Source of the DNA: Streptomyces sp. PsTaAH-137
GTDB taxonomy: Bacteria > Actinomycetota > Actinomycetes > Streptomycetales > Streptomycetaceae
Assembly (NCBI RefSeq): GCF_003259365.1
Contig: NZ_QLLY01000001.1
Span: 372,001-436,000 of the forward strand
Length of the DNA: 64,000 nt
Reading direction: 5' to 3'
In this document: positions 1 through 9,178 of the stretch, one piece after another
Layout of the letters: each line of letters opens with the position of its first letter
Position numbering within the stretch: position 1 is the stretch's first letter
Made by a program: the position numbers and the translations under genes
Notes under the pieces: generated by a model
What the model was told of the DNA's origin: nothing
Seen by the model: only the letters and a program-made list of their open reading frames with translations
Database searches by the model: none

Positions 1-465
1 GACCTTGGTCGTCTCCGCGGGGACATCGGCGGCGAAGATCGCGGGGAAGGCGTCCTCGGCGATGGTGACCTCGACGGCGGGCTCGCCGTCCGCGACCGGG
101 TACGTCCTCTGCTCGAGGTTGCTGACCAGCGGCGACAGGGCGAAGCGGCCCTGGAGTTCGCCCAGGCTCTCGCCCTCTTCGAGGACGTACGCGGCCACGT
201 AGACCAGGCCGACGACGTTCTCCGCGGCACCGGCGACCGTGATCAGGGCGCCGCCGTAGGAGTGGCCGACGAGAACGACCGGGCCGTCGATCTGGGCGAC
301 GAGCGAGGCGATGTAGGCGGCGTCGGCCGCCAGGCCGCGCAGCGGGTTGGGCGGGGCGACCACCGGGATCCCGTCGCTCTGCAGCTCGGCAATGACTCCG
401 GACCAGCTCGCGGCGTCGGCGAAGGCGCCGTGGACCAGGACGACGGTCGGGGTGGGGTTCGGCAT
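1..465 (-). CDS. alpha/beta hydrolase, C-terminus cut by window edge
   Basis: The first 155 residues are present; the 3' end lies outside the window. The start is the ATG at 465, 28 bp downstream of the next hydrolase gene on the same strand. The N-terminus has the alpha/beta-hydrolase oxyanion segment VHGAF (residues 11-15) and a nucleophile elbow GHSYG (67-71, Ser69). The catalytic His lies in the missing part. The pattern resembles the small esterase/salicylate-esterase-like hydrolases common in Streptomyces. The substrate cannot be told. It probably forms a two-gene unit with the upstream HSL-type hydrolase. Confidence 0.85.
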   Translation of the reverse strand, partial: MPNPTPTVVLVHGAFADAASWSGVIAELQSDGIPVVAPPNPLRGLAADAAYIASLVAQIDGPVVLVGHSYGGALITVAGAAENVVGLVYVAAYVLEEGESLGELQGRFALSPLVSNLEQRTYPVADGEPAVEVTIAEDAFPAIFAADVPAETTKV

Positions 466-493
466 GAGATGTCCTTCGGGGAGGCCGTGGGCG

Positions 494-1450
494 TCAGGCG
501 GTGTGCAGGGCGGAGCGCAGGGTGCTGATCGCCAGCGCGATCGCGGCCTCGGCGGCGTGCGTCTCGCGCAGCGCGTTGAGCATCACGAAGTCGTGGATGA
601 CGCCCTGGAATCGGACGGCGGTGACCGGGACGCCGGCCGCGCGCAGCTTGTTCGCGTACGCCTCGCCCTCGTCCCGCAGCACATCGGCCTCACCGGTGAT
701 GACCAGGGCCTTCGGGAGCCCGGTCAGCTGCTCGGTGGTGGCGCGCAGCGGCGACGCGGTGATCTGGGCGCGCTCGGCCTCGTCGGTCGTGTACTGGTCC
801 CAGAACCACTGCATGCCGTCGCGGCGCAGGAAGTAGCCGGTGGCGAACTGCTCGTAGGAGCCGGTGTCGAAGGCCGCGTCGGTCACCGGGTAGAAGAGGA
901 CCTGCTGGAGCAGCGGGACGCCGCCGCGCTCCTTCGCCATGAGGGTGAGGGCGGCGGTCATGTTGCCGCCCACCGAGTCACCGGCGACGGCGAGCCGGTC
1001 GCCGTCGAGGTCCTTGGTCGCGCCCTGGTCCACGATCCAGCGGGCGACGGCGAAGTTCTGCTCGATGGCGACCGGGTAGCGGGCCTCGGGCGAGAGGTCG
1101 TACTCGGGGAAGACGACGGCCGCGCCCGTGCCGACGGCGAGCTCGCGCACCAGCCGGTCGTGGGTGTGGGCGTTGCCGAAGACCCAGCCGGCGCCGTGGA
1201 TGTACAGGACGACCGGAAGGACGCCCTCGGCGCCCGCGGGGCGGACGATGCGGGCGCGGACGCTGCCCGTGGGGCCGCCCTCGACGGTGATCCACTCCTC
1301 GTCGACCTCGGGCAGCTCGACCGCGCCGGACTGCACGTCGTCGACGGCCTTGCGGCCCTCCTCGGGGTGCAGCTGGAAGAGGTAGGGCGGGTTGGCGGTG
1401 GCCTCGGCGAAGGCGGTCGCGGCGGGTTCGAGTACCGGATCGACGGACAT
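494..1450 (-). CDS. alpha/beta hydrolase, hormone-sensitive-lipase (HSL) type esterase
   Basis: The 318-residue product is a carboxylester hydrolase of the HSL group. Visible motifs are the oxyanion-hole HGAGW (residues 85-89, HGGGW-like), the nucleophile elbow GDSVGG (157-162, Ser159), and C-terminal Asp (GEADVLRDEG) and His (VIHDF) positions completing the triad. The ATG at 1450 is chosen because AGGAG precedes it at about 8 nt; the longer open frame upstream runs into the promoter region. It is divergent from the XRE/NB-ARC regulator that starts about 240 bp away, so that regulator could control it, which is inference. Substrate unknown. Confidence 0.88.
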   Translation of the reverse strand: MSVDPVLEPAATAFAEATANPPYLFQLHPEEGRKAVDDVQSGAVELPEVDEEWITVEGGPTGSVRARIVRPAGAEGVLPVVLYIHGAGWVFGNAHTHDRLVRELAVGTGAAVVFPEYDLSPEARYPVAIEQNFAVARWIVDQGATKDLDGDRLAVAGDSVGGNMTAALTLMAKERGGVPLLQQVLFYPVTDAAFDTGSYEQFATGYFLRRDGMQWFWDQYTTDEAERAQITASPLRATTEQLTGLPKALVITGEADVLRDEGEAYANKLRAAGVPVTAVRFQGVIHDFVMLNALRETHAAEAAIALAISTLRSALHTA

Positions 1451-1691
1451 GGGTGTGCTCCTGAGGATCAAGGGGGGTGGCTGACGCGGGTCCGGACGGA
1501 CCGTGCCCCTGGACGCTAGGCGCGGGCGGCGGGCGGCAGTTGACCACGAGCGCACCGGCCCTGTCCCGACCGTGCACGTCCGGCGGGGAGTGACCGGATT
1601 GGCCCGATGGCGACTGTTAACACGCCCGATGCCCGCAAGCGCCCCGCACCTCCTAGAATCAAGAGTTGATCATGTGTGCGTGGGGGTAGTG

Positions 1692-3959
1692 GTGTCAGAG
1701 GATCGAACGTCGTTCGGGGCGTTGTTGCGGGAACTGCGGGTGGCCAGGTCGCTGACCATCGAAGGGCTCGCCGAGGCGTCGGGCATGAGCGTGCGCGGCA
1801 TCGGCGATCTGGAGCGCGGACGGCGTGCGGCGCCGCAGCGGCGCACCGTGGCCGCGCTCGCGGACGGCCTGGGCCTGGCCGAGACCGAGCGCGAGAAGCT
1901 GCTCGCGGCGGCCAGGACCGGCCGGGCCACCGGCTACAGCCCGGCGGGTGTGCACGCGTTCCCGCGCGGGGCCGACGACTTCGTGGGGCGCGAGCCCGAA
2001 CTGCGCCGCCTCGCCGACCTGGCCGCGGCGGACCGCACGGCGGGCGGGCAGGCCGTCGTCGTCGCGGTGTCCGGCGCCCCCGGCGCGGGCAAGACGACGT
2101 TCGCGCTGCACGCCTCGCGGCAGCTCGCCGGGAACTTCCCGCACGGCCAGCTGATGATCGACCTGTCCGGTACGGACGAGGAGCCGCCGCCCGCCGCCGA
2201 GCTGATGGTCTCCGTGCTCAAGGCCCTCGGCACCCCCGACCGCGACCTCGCCAAGGCGGGCCCCGCCGGCCGCCCCGAGCTGTACCGCCGCGTCCTCGCC
2301 GAGCGGCGCTGCCTACTGGTGCTCGACAACGCCCGGGACGAGGCCCAGGTCCGGCCGCTGCTGCCCGGCTCGGGCCCGGCCATGGTGATCGTCACCAGCC
2401 GGCGCATGCTGACCGGACTCGACGCCGTGCACCGGATCCCGCTCGGCGAACTGAGCCCCGCCGAGGCCGCCGAGTTCCTCACCCTGCTGATCGGCAAGGA
2501 GCGCGCGGCCGCGGAACCGGACGCCCTCGCCGACGTCGCCCGGCGCTGCGGCCATCTGGCGCTCGCCCTGCGCATCGCGGGCAACTGGCTGGCCACCCGC
2601 ACCGGCTGGACCGTGCGCAGGCTCGCCGACCGGCTCGGGCACGCGGAGCGCAGGCTCGACGCGCTGACCGCCGGGGACGTACGGGTGAGCGGCGCCTTCG
2701 ACCTCTCGTACCGCCAGCTCACGGCGACGGCCGCCCGGATGTTCCGGCGCCTGGCCCTGGTCCCCGGCCCGGACGCGAGCACCGCGCTCGCCGCGCAGCT
2801 CACCGGCCAGGAGCTGTTCGACGCCGAGGACACCCTGGAGGAACTGGTCGAGGCCGGACTGCTCGGCTCCCGCGCGGACCGCTACCGCCTGCACGACCTG
2901 CTGCGCCTGTACGCGCAGGCGCGCCTCGCCGCCGAGGAGTTCGGGCCCGCCGCCGACGCCTCCCGGCAGGCGCTGCACCGCTGGCTCCTGGAGACCGCGG
3001 TGGTCGCGGGCCGCTGGTACGAGCCCGACCACGGGGCGCCGCCCGCCTCCTGGCGGGGCACCGTCGACCTGTCCAGCGCCGAGCGGGCCCGGCACTGGCT
3101 CCAGTCCGAGGGCGCCAACTGGCTCGGCGCGCTGCGGGCCGCCGCGCGCGACGGCGACCACGCCACCGTGGTCGAGGTGGCGGAGGCGCTGCACTGGTTC
3201 TCCGACCAGTGGCTGTTCTGGGGGCACTGGGCGGAGGTCTTCGGCACCGCGGCGCGCAGCGCGCGGGCCCTCGGCGACCCGCTCGTCGAGGCGACCCAGC
3301 TGAACTATCACGCGTGGGCGGTGACCCTGTGCGAGGGCCGACCGCGCGACAGCCTGCCGCTGTCCGCCGCGGCGCTCGCCGCCGCACGGCGGGCGGGCGA
3401 CCCCGTGCAGCAGGCGTGGGCGCACCAGTACACGTCCTGGGCGCACCGCGTCCTGTGTCAGTGGCAGGAGGCGTTCGAGGCGGCGGACCGGGCGGCGGAG
3501 ATGTTCCGTGCGGCGGGCGACGACCTGGGGCTGCTCCAGGTGCTGCACGGCCGGGCGCTGATCCTGGAGGCCGAGCAGCGGGACGAGGAGGCGCTGACCG
3601 CCTTCCAGGAGGTCGTCGCCTTCATGGACGGGGCCGGTGACGCGCTGGAGCCGCACAGTGCCACCATCACCCGGCTCGGGCTGCTCGCCGGAATCGGCCA
3701 GTGTCTGGGGCGGTTGGGCCGCTGGGACGAGGCGGTCGACCGTCTGGAGGCGGCCGTCGGCCTGTGCCGGGCGTCGGGGAACATCGGCCTCGAAGGGCGC
3801 AATCTGTTGCTGTTGGCCGACGCCCTGCTGGCCGCCGGCCGGCCGGAGACGGCCCGGCAGACCCTCGCACGCTGTGCCGGGCTCGGCGCGGACGCCAATC
3901 CGGAGATCGTCGCCCGCGCGCGTGAGCGGCTCGCGGAGTGGGAGACGGACAGGCCCTAG
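1692..3959 (+). CDS. XRE-type HTH / NB-ARC ATPase / TPR transcriptional regulator
   Basis: About 755 residues. An N-terminal XRE helix-turn-helix (about residues 8-65) is followed by an NB-ARC STAND ATPase with P-loop GAPGAGKTT (128-136) and a Walker-B-like LLVLDNA. The C-terminal third (about 470-755) is alanine-rich helical repeat of TPR type. Known STAND regulators are switched by nucleotide exchange after ligand binding to the repeats; this one lacks the BTAD domain of SARP/AfsR proteins. The start is uncertain: GTG at 1692 is used, but in-frame GTGs at 1674, 1680 and 1689 are possible and no clear ribosome site separates them. It is divergent from the HSL esterase, so local or self control is plausible. 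Confidence 0.85.
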   Translation: MSEDRTSFGALLRELRVARSLTIEGLAEASGMSVRGIGDLERGRRAAPQRRTVAALADGLGLAETEREKLLAAARTGRATGYSPAGVHAFPRGADDFVGREPELRRLADLAAADRTAGGQAVVVAVSGAPGAGKTTFALHASRQLAGNFPHGQLMIDLSGTDEEPPPAAELMVSVLKALGTPDRDLAKAGPAGRPELYRRVLAERRCLLVLDNARDEAQVRPLLPGSGPAMVIVTSRRMLTGLDAVHRIPLGELSPAEAAEFLTLLIGKERAAAEPDALADVARRCGHLALALRIAGNWLATRTGWTVRRLADRLGHAERRLDALTAGDVRVSGAFDLSYRQLTATAARMFRRLALVPGPDASTALAAQLTGQELFDAEDTLEELVEAGLLGSRADRYRLHDLLRLYAQARLAAEEFGPAADASRQALHRWLLETAVVAGRWYEPDHGAPPASWRGTVDLSSAERARHWLQSEGANWLGALRAAARDGDHATVVEVAEALHWFSDQWLFWGHWAEVFGTAARSARALGDPLVEATQLNYHAWAVTLCEGRPRDSLPLSAAALAAARRAGDPVQQAWAHQYTSWAHRVLCQWQEAFEAADRAAEMFRAAGDDLGLLQVLHGRALILEAEQRDEEALTAFQEVVAFMDGAGDALEPHSATITRLGLLAGIGQCLGRLGRWDEAVDRLEAAVGLCRASGNIGLEGRNLLLLADALLAAGRPETARQTLARCAGLGADANPEIVARARERLAEWETDRP

Positions 3960-4020
3960 GCAGGCCCTTCCCAGGCCCACCCAGGCCCTGGGCAGGTCTG
4001 GGGAAGGCTGCCTCTTCTTT
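3959..4020 (+). terminator. long hairpin terminator after the NB-ARC regulator
   Basis: The stop codon runs into a long imperfect stem. The left arm GGCAGGCCCTTCCC (3959-3972) pairs with GGGAAGGCTGCC (4001-4012). It is followed by the pyrimidine run TCTTCTTTCT. The loop itself holds repeats of CCCAGGCC. Confidence 0.55.
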
Positions 4021-4086
4021 CTGCCTCCTTTGTGCCTGGAGTCCGGCTCCGGCCGCCGCTTGACTGGTGGGACGGGGTGACCACGG

Positions 4087-5121
4087 GTGAAGAGGAGAGC
4101 CTGGTTGAGCCTGTTTCTGACCACTGACGCGACGCCCACGGGGGAGCGGCTCGCTCACTGGCGCGACATCGTCGGGCGCGCACTGGTGCCGATGCGGGTG
4201 ACTCCGTACGCGCCGGACGGCGAAGAGGCCGGAGGCGAAGGATCCGTCTCCGGCCGGATCGTCGCCGACCGGCTCGGACCGCTGCGGCTGGCCACGATCG
4301 AGGCCGACGCCCAGCGGCTGATCCGCACCCGGGCGGACATCGCGCGCTCACCGCGGCCGTTCGTCGCGGCGCACGTCCAGACGTCCGGCCGGGCCGAACT
4401 CCGGCAGGACGGCCGCACCGCCACCGTGGAGACGGGCGGCCTCCTGGTCCTCGACACCGGGCGGCCCTACACCCTGGACTTCCCGGAACCGTTCGCGTGC
4501 CGGACCGTCCTGCTGCCGCGGCACGCCCTCGATCTGCCCGACGGCGACCTGAGCCACGTCACCGGCACCGCTGTCGGCACCGCTACGGGCGTCGGCGCGA
4601 TCCTCATGCCGTTCCTCGCGACCCTGGTGGCGTCCGCGCCGTCCTGTCCGCCCGCGATCGCCGACCGGCTCGCCGCGGGCGCCCTCGATCTGTTCGGCAC
4701 CCTGGTCGCCGAGCGGACGCGGTCGGGGGACGGTGCGCGGGACGAGCTGGTGCGGCGCGTCCGGGACCACATCGACCGCCATCTGGCCGACCCGGAACTC
4801 TCCCCGGAGACCGTCGCCGCCGCCCACCACATCTCCGTGCGCTACCTGCACCGCCTCTTCGAGAAGGAGAACATCACCGTCGGCCGGCTCATCCAGCGGC
4901 GCCGACTGGCCCGCTGCGCGCGGGAGTTGCTGCGCGGCGGCGCCGCGGGGCCCAGCGTGGCGGCGGTGGCGCACCGCTGGGGGTTCGTCAGCTCCGCGCA
5001 CTTCAGCCGCTCGTTCCGCGGGGTGTACGGGCACTCCCCGCGCGAATGGCGGGCCCTGAAGTCGGCGGCCGTCGGCGGCGCCGTGGACGAGACCGCCGCG
5101 CTCGAACCGATCGGGCACTGA
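4087..5121 (+). CDS. AraC/XylS-family transcriptional regulator
   Basis: 344 residues. The N-terminal half looks like the AraC-binding-like domain found in FeaR-type activators (SLFLTTDATPTGERLAHWRD near the start). The C-terminal 100 residues carry the double helix-turn-helix of the AraC family, with the second HTH signature around WGFVSSAHFSRSFR and the closing GHSPREWR. Two starts are possible: GTG at 4087, or TTG at 4105, which has GAGGAG 7 nt upstream and may be the real one. It precedes the Dps gene by about 95 bp. Which genes it controls cannot be told. Confidence 0.87.
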   Translation: MKRRAWLSLFLTTDATPTGERLAHWRDIVGRALVPMRVTPYAPDGEEAGGEGSVSGRIVADRLGPLRLATIEADAQRLIRTRADIARSPRPFVAAHVQTSGRAELRQDGRTATVETGGLLVLDTGRPYTLDFPEPFACRTVLLPRHALDLPDGDLSHVTGTAVGTATGVGAILMPFLATLVASAPSCPPAIADRLAAGALDLFGTLVAERTRSGDGARDELVRRVRDHIDRHLADPELSPETVAAAHHISVRYLHRLFEKENITVGRLIQRRRLARCARELLRGGAAGPSVAAVAHRWGFVSSAHFSRSFRGVYGHSPREWRALKSAAVGGAVDETAALEPIGH

Positions 5122-5215
5122 GGGGCACGCGCGCGTGCGCCGACGGACAACACGGGGCCCGGGCCCACCCCTAGCGTCACTGTCCCAGTCAGTACAGCGG
5201 CCCCGGAGGCGCACC

Positions 5216-5773
5216 ATGACAATCACACCCACCACCGTCCCGACGGGCGAGCCGGTGATCCAGGAGTTCGGCACGCTCAAGGGATTCCCGCTGGGCCTGA
5301 CCGACGAGGCGCGCACCCACGGGTGCGAGCGCCTGAACAAGATCCTGGCGGACACGCAGATCCTGTACGGCCTCTACAAGAAGCACCACTGGATCATGCG
5401 CGGCCCGACCTTCTTCCAGCTCCATCTCCTCCTGGACAAGCACGCGCAGGCACAGCTGGAGATCGTCGACGCCCTCGCCGAACGCGTCCAGACGCTCGGC
5501 GGGGTGGCCGTCGGCGACCCCCGGCACGTCGCGGAGCTGACCTCGGTGCCGCGCCCGCCGGACGGTGTGGAGCCCGTCCCCGCGATGCTGTCCCGGCTGC
5601 TCGACGCCCACCGGACGATCCTCGTGGAGAGCCGGGAGAGCGCCGCGAAGGCCGCCGCGCTCGGCGACGACGGGACCAACGACCTGCTGGTCTCCCAGGT
5701 CGTCCGCACCGGCGAACTGCAGGCGTGGTTCCTGGCGGAGCACCTGGTCGACACTCCGCTGGTCGGCGACTGA
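5216..5773 (+). CDS. Dps-family ferritin-like DNA-protection protein
   Basis: 185 residues, usual size for Streptomyces Dps proteins. The ferroxidase helix is recognisable: KHHWIMRGPTFFQLH followed by LLDKHAQAQLEIVDALAER supplies the His, Asp and Glu ligands of the inter-subunit di-iron site. Dps dodecamers oxidise and store iron and can coat DNA during stress or stationary phase. The ATG at 5216 has GGAGG at 5205-5209. A tail of about 10 residues precedes the four-helix body, as in other streptomycete Dps proteins. It stands alone between an AraC regulator and a convergent dehydrogenase gene. Confidence 0.9.
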   Translation: MTITPTTVPTGEPVIQEFGTLKGFPLGLTDEARTHGCERLNKILADTQILYGLYKKHHWIMRGPTFFQLHLLLDKHAQAQLEIVDALAERVQTLGGVAVGDPRHVAELTSVPRPPDGVEPVPAMLSRLLDAHRTILVESRESAAKAAALGDDGTNDLLVSQVVRTGELQAWFLAEHLVDTPLVGD

Positions 5774-5782
5774 CCGCCGCCG

Positions 5783-6973
5783 TCACCGGTACCGGCCGAA
5801 CCGTTCCGCCAGCACGGGCAGCCGGTCCGCGACGATCGCGTGCGCGGCGGCCCGCGGCGTCGTCCCGTCGGCCTCGGCGCGGGCCAGCATCACGTCGATG
5901 AGCCCGCGCATGGCACGCCGTGTGTGGCCGAACGCCTCGTCCGCGTCGGCGCCGATGTCGCCGAAGAGGGTCCACCACCACCAGGCGTTCGTCCCGGAGT
6001 TGACGACCACGTCGGGCAGGACCGTGACGCCGCGCGCCGCGAGCAGTTCCTCCGCCGCGGGGAGGACCGGCATGTTGGCGGCCTCGACGATCCAGCGGGC
6101 GGTGATCCGCCCCTGGTTCGCGGTGTCGATCGCGAACGAGACGGCGGCCGGCACCAGGACGTCCGCGTCGACCGCCAGCCAGGCGTCGCCCGGCAGCTCA
6201 CGGTCCCCGGGGCGCAGCGTCGAGCGGTCCACGCCGCCGTACGCGTCGCGGGCCGCGAGCAGCCCCTCCACGTCGAGCCCTTCCGGGTTCGCGACCGTCC
6301 CCTTGAGGTCGGCCACCGCGACCACCTTCAGGCCCGCGCGCGCGAGGAAACGGGCCGTGGCGCCGCCCATGGTGCCCAGTCCCTGAAGCGCGACACGGGT
6401 GCCTTCGTACGGCACGCGCGCGCGGTCGAGCGCCGCGAGGACCGACTCGGCGACACCGCAGCCGCCCACGAGCTCGTCGAGGCCGATGCCGTCCACGTCG
6501 ACGGCGAACGCGGCGGCGAGCCGCGCCCGTGCGGCCGCCTCGTCGTCGAGCAGCGGATACACCGCCTGGATCGACGAGACGAGTCCCGCCTCGGCCGCCG
6601 CCCGGTCGACCAGGTCCTGGGTGAGCCCCAGATCCTCGCCCGTCGTCCAGAAGGACTCGATGTACGGGCGCATCGCCTTCAGGTAGCGCACCAGGACGCC
6701 GTACGCCGCCGGGTCCCGCGGATCGCAGTCGATGCCGCCCTTGGCGCCGCCGAGCGGGACGTAGCGGGCCCGCGGGTCGTAGTGCAGCGCCTCCTTCATC
6801 GTCATGCCGCGCGCGAGCCCCGCGACCTCGTCGAGGGTGCAGCCCGGACGCATCCGCAGGCCGCCGCTGGACACACCGCGGACCAGCCGGTCGACCACCA
6901 GATAGCCCTTGCGACCGGTGACGTGGTCGGTCCAGGTCAGCTCGATCAGCGGGCTCGCGGGCAGGTCAGGCAC
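5783..6973 (-). CDS. Glu/Leu/Phe/Val-type amino-acid dehydrogenase
   Basis: 396 residues from GTG at 6973, chosen for TGGAGGA just upstream; an ATG further out (7015) lacks a site. The protein oxidatively deaminates an L-amino acid with NAD(P)+. Seen are the substrate-binding glycine/lysine segment VPLGGAKGGID with the catalytic Lys, and the Rossmann GLGTMGG with downstream VVAVAD. The family covers glutamate, leucine, valine and phenylalanine dehydrogenases; side-chain specificity cannot be read here. It converges on the Dps gene with a 9-bp gap and is divergent from the MBL-fold hydrolase. Confidence 0.85.
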   Translation of the reverse strand: MPDLPASPLIELTWTDHVTGRKGYLVVDRLVRGVSSGGLRMRPGCTLDEVAGLARGMTMKEALHYDPRARYVPLGGAKGGIDCDPRDPAAYGVLVRYLKAMRPYIESFWTTGEDLGLTQDLVDRAAAEAGLVSSIQAVYPLLDDEAAARARLAAAFAVDVDGIGLDELVGGCGVAESVLAALDRARVPYEGTRVALQGLGTMGGATARFLARAGLKVVAVADLKGTVANPEGLDVEGLLAARDAYGGVDRSTLRPGDRELPGDAWLAVDADVLVPAAVSFAIDTANQGRITARWIVEAANMPVLPAAEELLAARGVTVLPDVVVNSGTNAWWWWTLFGDIGADADEAFGHTRRAMRGLIDVMLARAEADGTTPRAAAHAIVADRLPVLAERFGRYR

Positions 6974-7134
6974 GGTTTCCTCCAGAAGGCGGACTGAATG
7001 GCCGGTCAGTATCACGAGCGGCCGTGAGCCCTGTCAAAGTCCGTGTACCCGGAACGGGGACGAAATCGGGGATGCCGTGCGTTGTCGGTGGGGTTGCCCA
7101 TAATGGAAACCCTGATCGATCAACGGGAGGCGCC

Positions 7135-8295
7135 GTGTCACGTTCTCTGAGTTCCGGGCTGCGCTCGCTGCAACCGGCCGCTTTCGGCGCCGAGCCCACC
7201 GGCGCGCGTTTGGAGCGCATCCGAAAGTCGCCGAACTTCGCGGACGGCTCCTTCCAGAACCCGGAGGGCGCCCGCACCCGCCCCGACGGCTCCATGATCG
7301 AGTTCGCGAAGGTCTACTTCCGCAAGGAGGAGCGCGTCCTGCGTGCCCCCGCGGGGACCGTGCCCGTGCACCCCACGACCCTCGCCGACCTGTCGAAGCC
7401 GTCGGTGAGCGGCCTGCGCATCACATGGATGGGCCACTCCAGCGTGCTGGCCGAGATCGACGGGGCGCGGGTGCTCTTCGATCCGGTCTGGGGCGACCGC
7501 TGCTCCCCGTTCCCCTTCGCGGGCCCCAAGCGGCTGCACCCCGCGCCGCTGCCGCTCGCCGCGCTCGGCCCGGTCGACGTCGTGGTGATCTCGCACGACC
7601 ACTACGACCACCTGGACATGCCCACGATCAAGGCGCTGGCCGACACCGACACCGTCTTCGCGGTGCCGCTCGGCGTCGGCGCCCACCTGGAGCACTGGGG
7701 CGTTCCCGCCGACCGGCTGCGCGAGCTGGACTGGCACGAGGAGACCAAGGTCGCCGGGGTGACGCTCACGGCGACCCCGGCCCGCCACTTCTGCGGCCGC
7801 GGCCTGCGCAACGCCCAGCACACGCTGTGGGCGTCCTGGGTGGTCACCGGCCCCGACCACCGCGTCTACCACAGCGGCGACACCGGCTATTTCCAGGGCT
7901 TCAAGGAGATCGGCGCCGAGCACGGCCCGTTCGACGTGACCATGATCCAGATCGGGGCGTACTCCGAGTACTGGCCGGACATCCACATGACGCCCGAGGA
8001 GGGCATGCGCGCCCACCTCGACCTCCAGGGCGGCCCGGTGTCGGGGCCGATGCTGCCGATCCACTGGGCGACGTTCAACCTGGCCCCGCACCCGTGGACC
8101 GAGCCGGGCGAGCACTCCGCCGACCAGGCCCGCCGCAGCGCCGCCCGGCTCGCCCTCCCGCGCCCGGGCGAGCCGTTCGAACCGTCGGCCGAGTCACTGC
8201 CCACCGACCACTGGTGGCGCCTGGCCGCCGCGGTGCCGGCCGGGGGCTGGCCGGTGGTGGACGCGGGGGAGACCGAGGTGGTGGTGGCGGGATAG
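7135..8295 (+). CDS. MBL-fold metallo-hydrolase (UlaG / NAPE-PLD-like)
   Basis: 386 residues from GTG 7135, preceded by GGAGG at 7126-7130. The metallo-beta-lactamase fold is shown by the HxHxDH-type motif SHDHYDH, a later ARHFCGRG histidine, the HSGDTGY metal-binding stretch and a C-terminal LPIHWATF histidine. The length and the N-terminal stretch of about 100 residues before the fold resemble the NAPE-phospholipase D/UlaG branch rather than antibiotic-hydrolysing enzymes. Substrate unknown, probably an ester or phosphodiester. It stands alone and ends at a hairpin shared with the convergent gene. Confidence 0.85.
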   Translation: MSRSLSSGLRSLQPAAFGAEPTGARLERIRKSPNFADGSFQNPEGARTRPDGSMIEFAKVYFRKEERVLRAPAGTVPVHPTTLADLSKPSVSGLRITWMGHSSVLAEIDGARVLFDPVWGDRCSPFPFAGPKRLHPAPLPLAALGPVDVVVISHDHYDHLDMPTIKALADTDTVFAVPLGVGAHLEHWGVPADRLRELDWHEETKVAGVTLTATPARHFCGRGLRNAQHTLWASWVVTGPDHRVYHSGDTGYFQGFKEIGAEHGPFDVTMIQIGAYSEYWPDIHMTPEEGMRAHLDLQGGPVSGPMLPIHWATFNLAPHPWTEPGEHSADQARRSAARLALPRPGEPFEPSAESLPTDHWWRLAAAVPAGGWPVVDAGETEVVVAG

Positions 8296-8305
8296 GCCCC
8301 GGTCC

Positions 8306-8330
8306 GGGAGGCGCCTTGGGCGCGCCTCCC
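8306..8330. terminator. bidirectional hairpin between convergent genes
   Basis: A perfect 9-bp stem, GGGAGGCGC (8306-8314) with GCGCCTCCC (8322-8330), and a 7-nt loop. It sits between the stops of the MBL hydrolase and the dienelactone hydrolase and can serve both. Confidence 0.7.
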
Positions 8331-8337
8331 CGACGGC

Positions 8338-9117
8338 TCACCCCCTGCCCAACGCCCTTTCCAGGAGCGGCAGCAGCCGGTCCCAGTGCCGCCGCGAGCC
8401 CTCCGCGTCGAACGCCGAGGTGTCCGACATCGTGAAGCCGTGGACGGTGCCGGGGTAGATCTCCGTCGTCGCGGTGTGGCCCGCCGTGGTCAGCGCCTGG
8501 TCGAGCGCCTTCAGGGACTCGGGGGTCATGTCGCCCTCGGCCAGGCCGAGATGGATCTCCCCGGTGATCGCGGAGAACCGGTGGTGCGGGCTGTCCGGCG
8601 CGTCCGTGACCAGGGCCGCGGGGTGGAACCCGGCGACGGCCGCCACCCGGTCGGGACGGGCCGCGCCGGTGCGCAGGGCCAGGGCGGCGCCCATGCAGTA
8701 CCCGACCGCGGCGACCGGGCCGTCGTCCACCTCGGCCTGCTCGGCGAGGAACGCGAGAAAGGCGTCGGCGTCCCGCAGAGCGCGCTCCGCGGTGTGCTCC
8801 TGGATCATCGGCCAGAGCGTCTCGAACAGCGCGGGCCGGGAGGCTTCGTCGATGTGCGCGGGGAGTTCGACGACCGGGGTGGGGGAGTCGCGGTAGAAGA
8901 CGTTCGGCACGAGCACGTAGTAGCCGTGGGACGCCAGCTCGCGGGCCTTGCTCTCCAGCTCGGCACGGAGCCCGAAGGCGTCCATGTACAGCAGCACCGC
9001 CGGGTGCCGCGCCCCGTGCCCGGGAGAGGCGGCGAAGGCGTCGGCCGTGCCGTCGGGAGTGGGGATCGACAGCGTCTTGGTGAACGGGGTTCCGGTGAAC
9101 GGGTTCTTGGGGGACAA
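8338..9117 (-). CDS. dienelactone hydrolase family protein
   Basis: About 259 residues if initiated at TTG 9117, which has GGAGAGG 6 nt upstream; an open frame continues to 9165 without a good site. Family features are YMDAFGLR near the N-terminus, the nucleophile elbow GYCMGA with a Cys nucleophile (Cys-Asp-His triad) and the C-terminal GTVHGF histidine. Dienelactone hydrolases open cyclic enol lactones in chlorocatechol breakdown, but most streptomycete members have unknown substrates, and no catechol genes lie next to it. Read convergently with the MBL hydrolase. Confidence 0.85.
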   Translation of the reverse strand: MSPKNPFTGTPFTKTLSIPTPDGTADAFAASPGHGARHPAVLLYMDAFGLRAELESKARELASHGYYVLVPNVFYRDSPTPVVELPAHIDEASRPALFETLWPMIQEHTAERALRDADAFLAFLAEQAEVDDGPVAAVGYCMGAALALRTGAARPDRVAAVAGFHPAALVTDAPDSPHHRFSAITGEIHLGLAEGDMTPESLKALDQALTTAGHTATTEIYPGTVHGFTMSDTSAFDAEGSRRHWDRLLPLLERALGRG

Positions 9118-9178
9118 AATCTTCCTCTCCGAATAGAAACCCCAGGCTAGCCCCGGTCTCCGCACAGCCGACGTCCCC

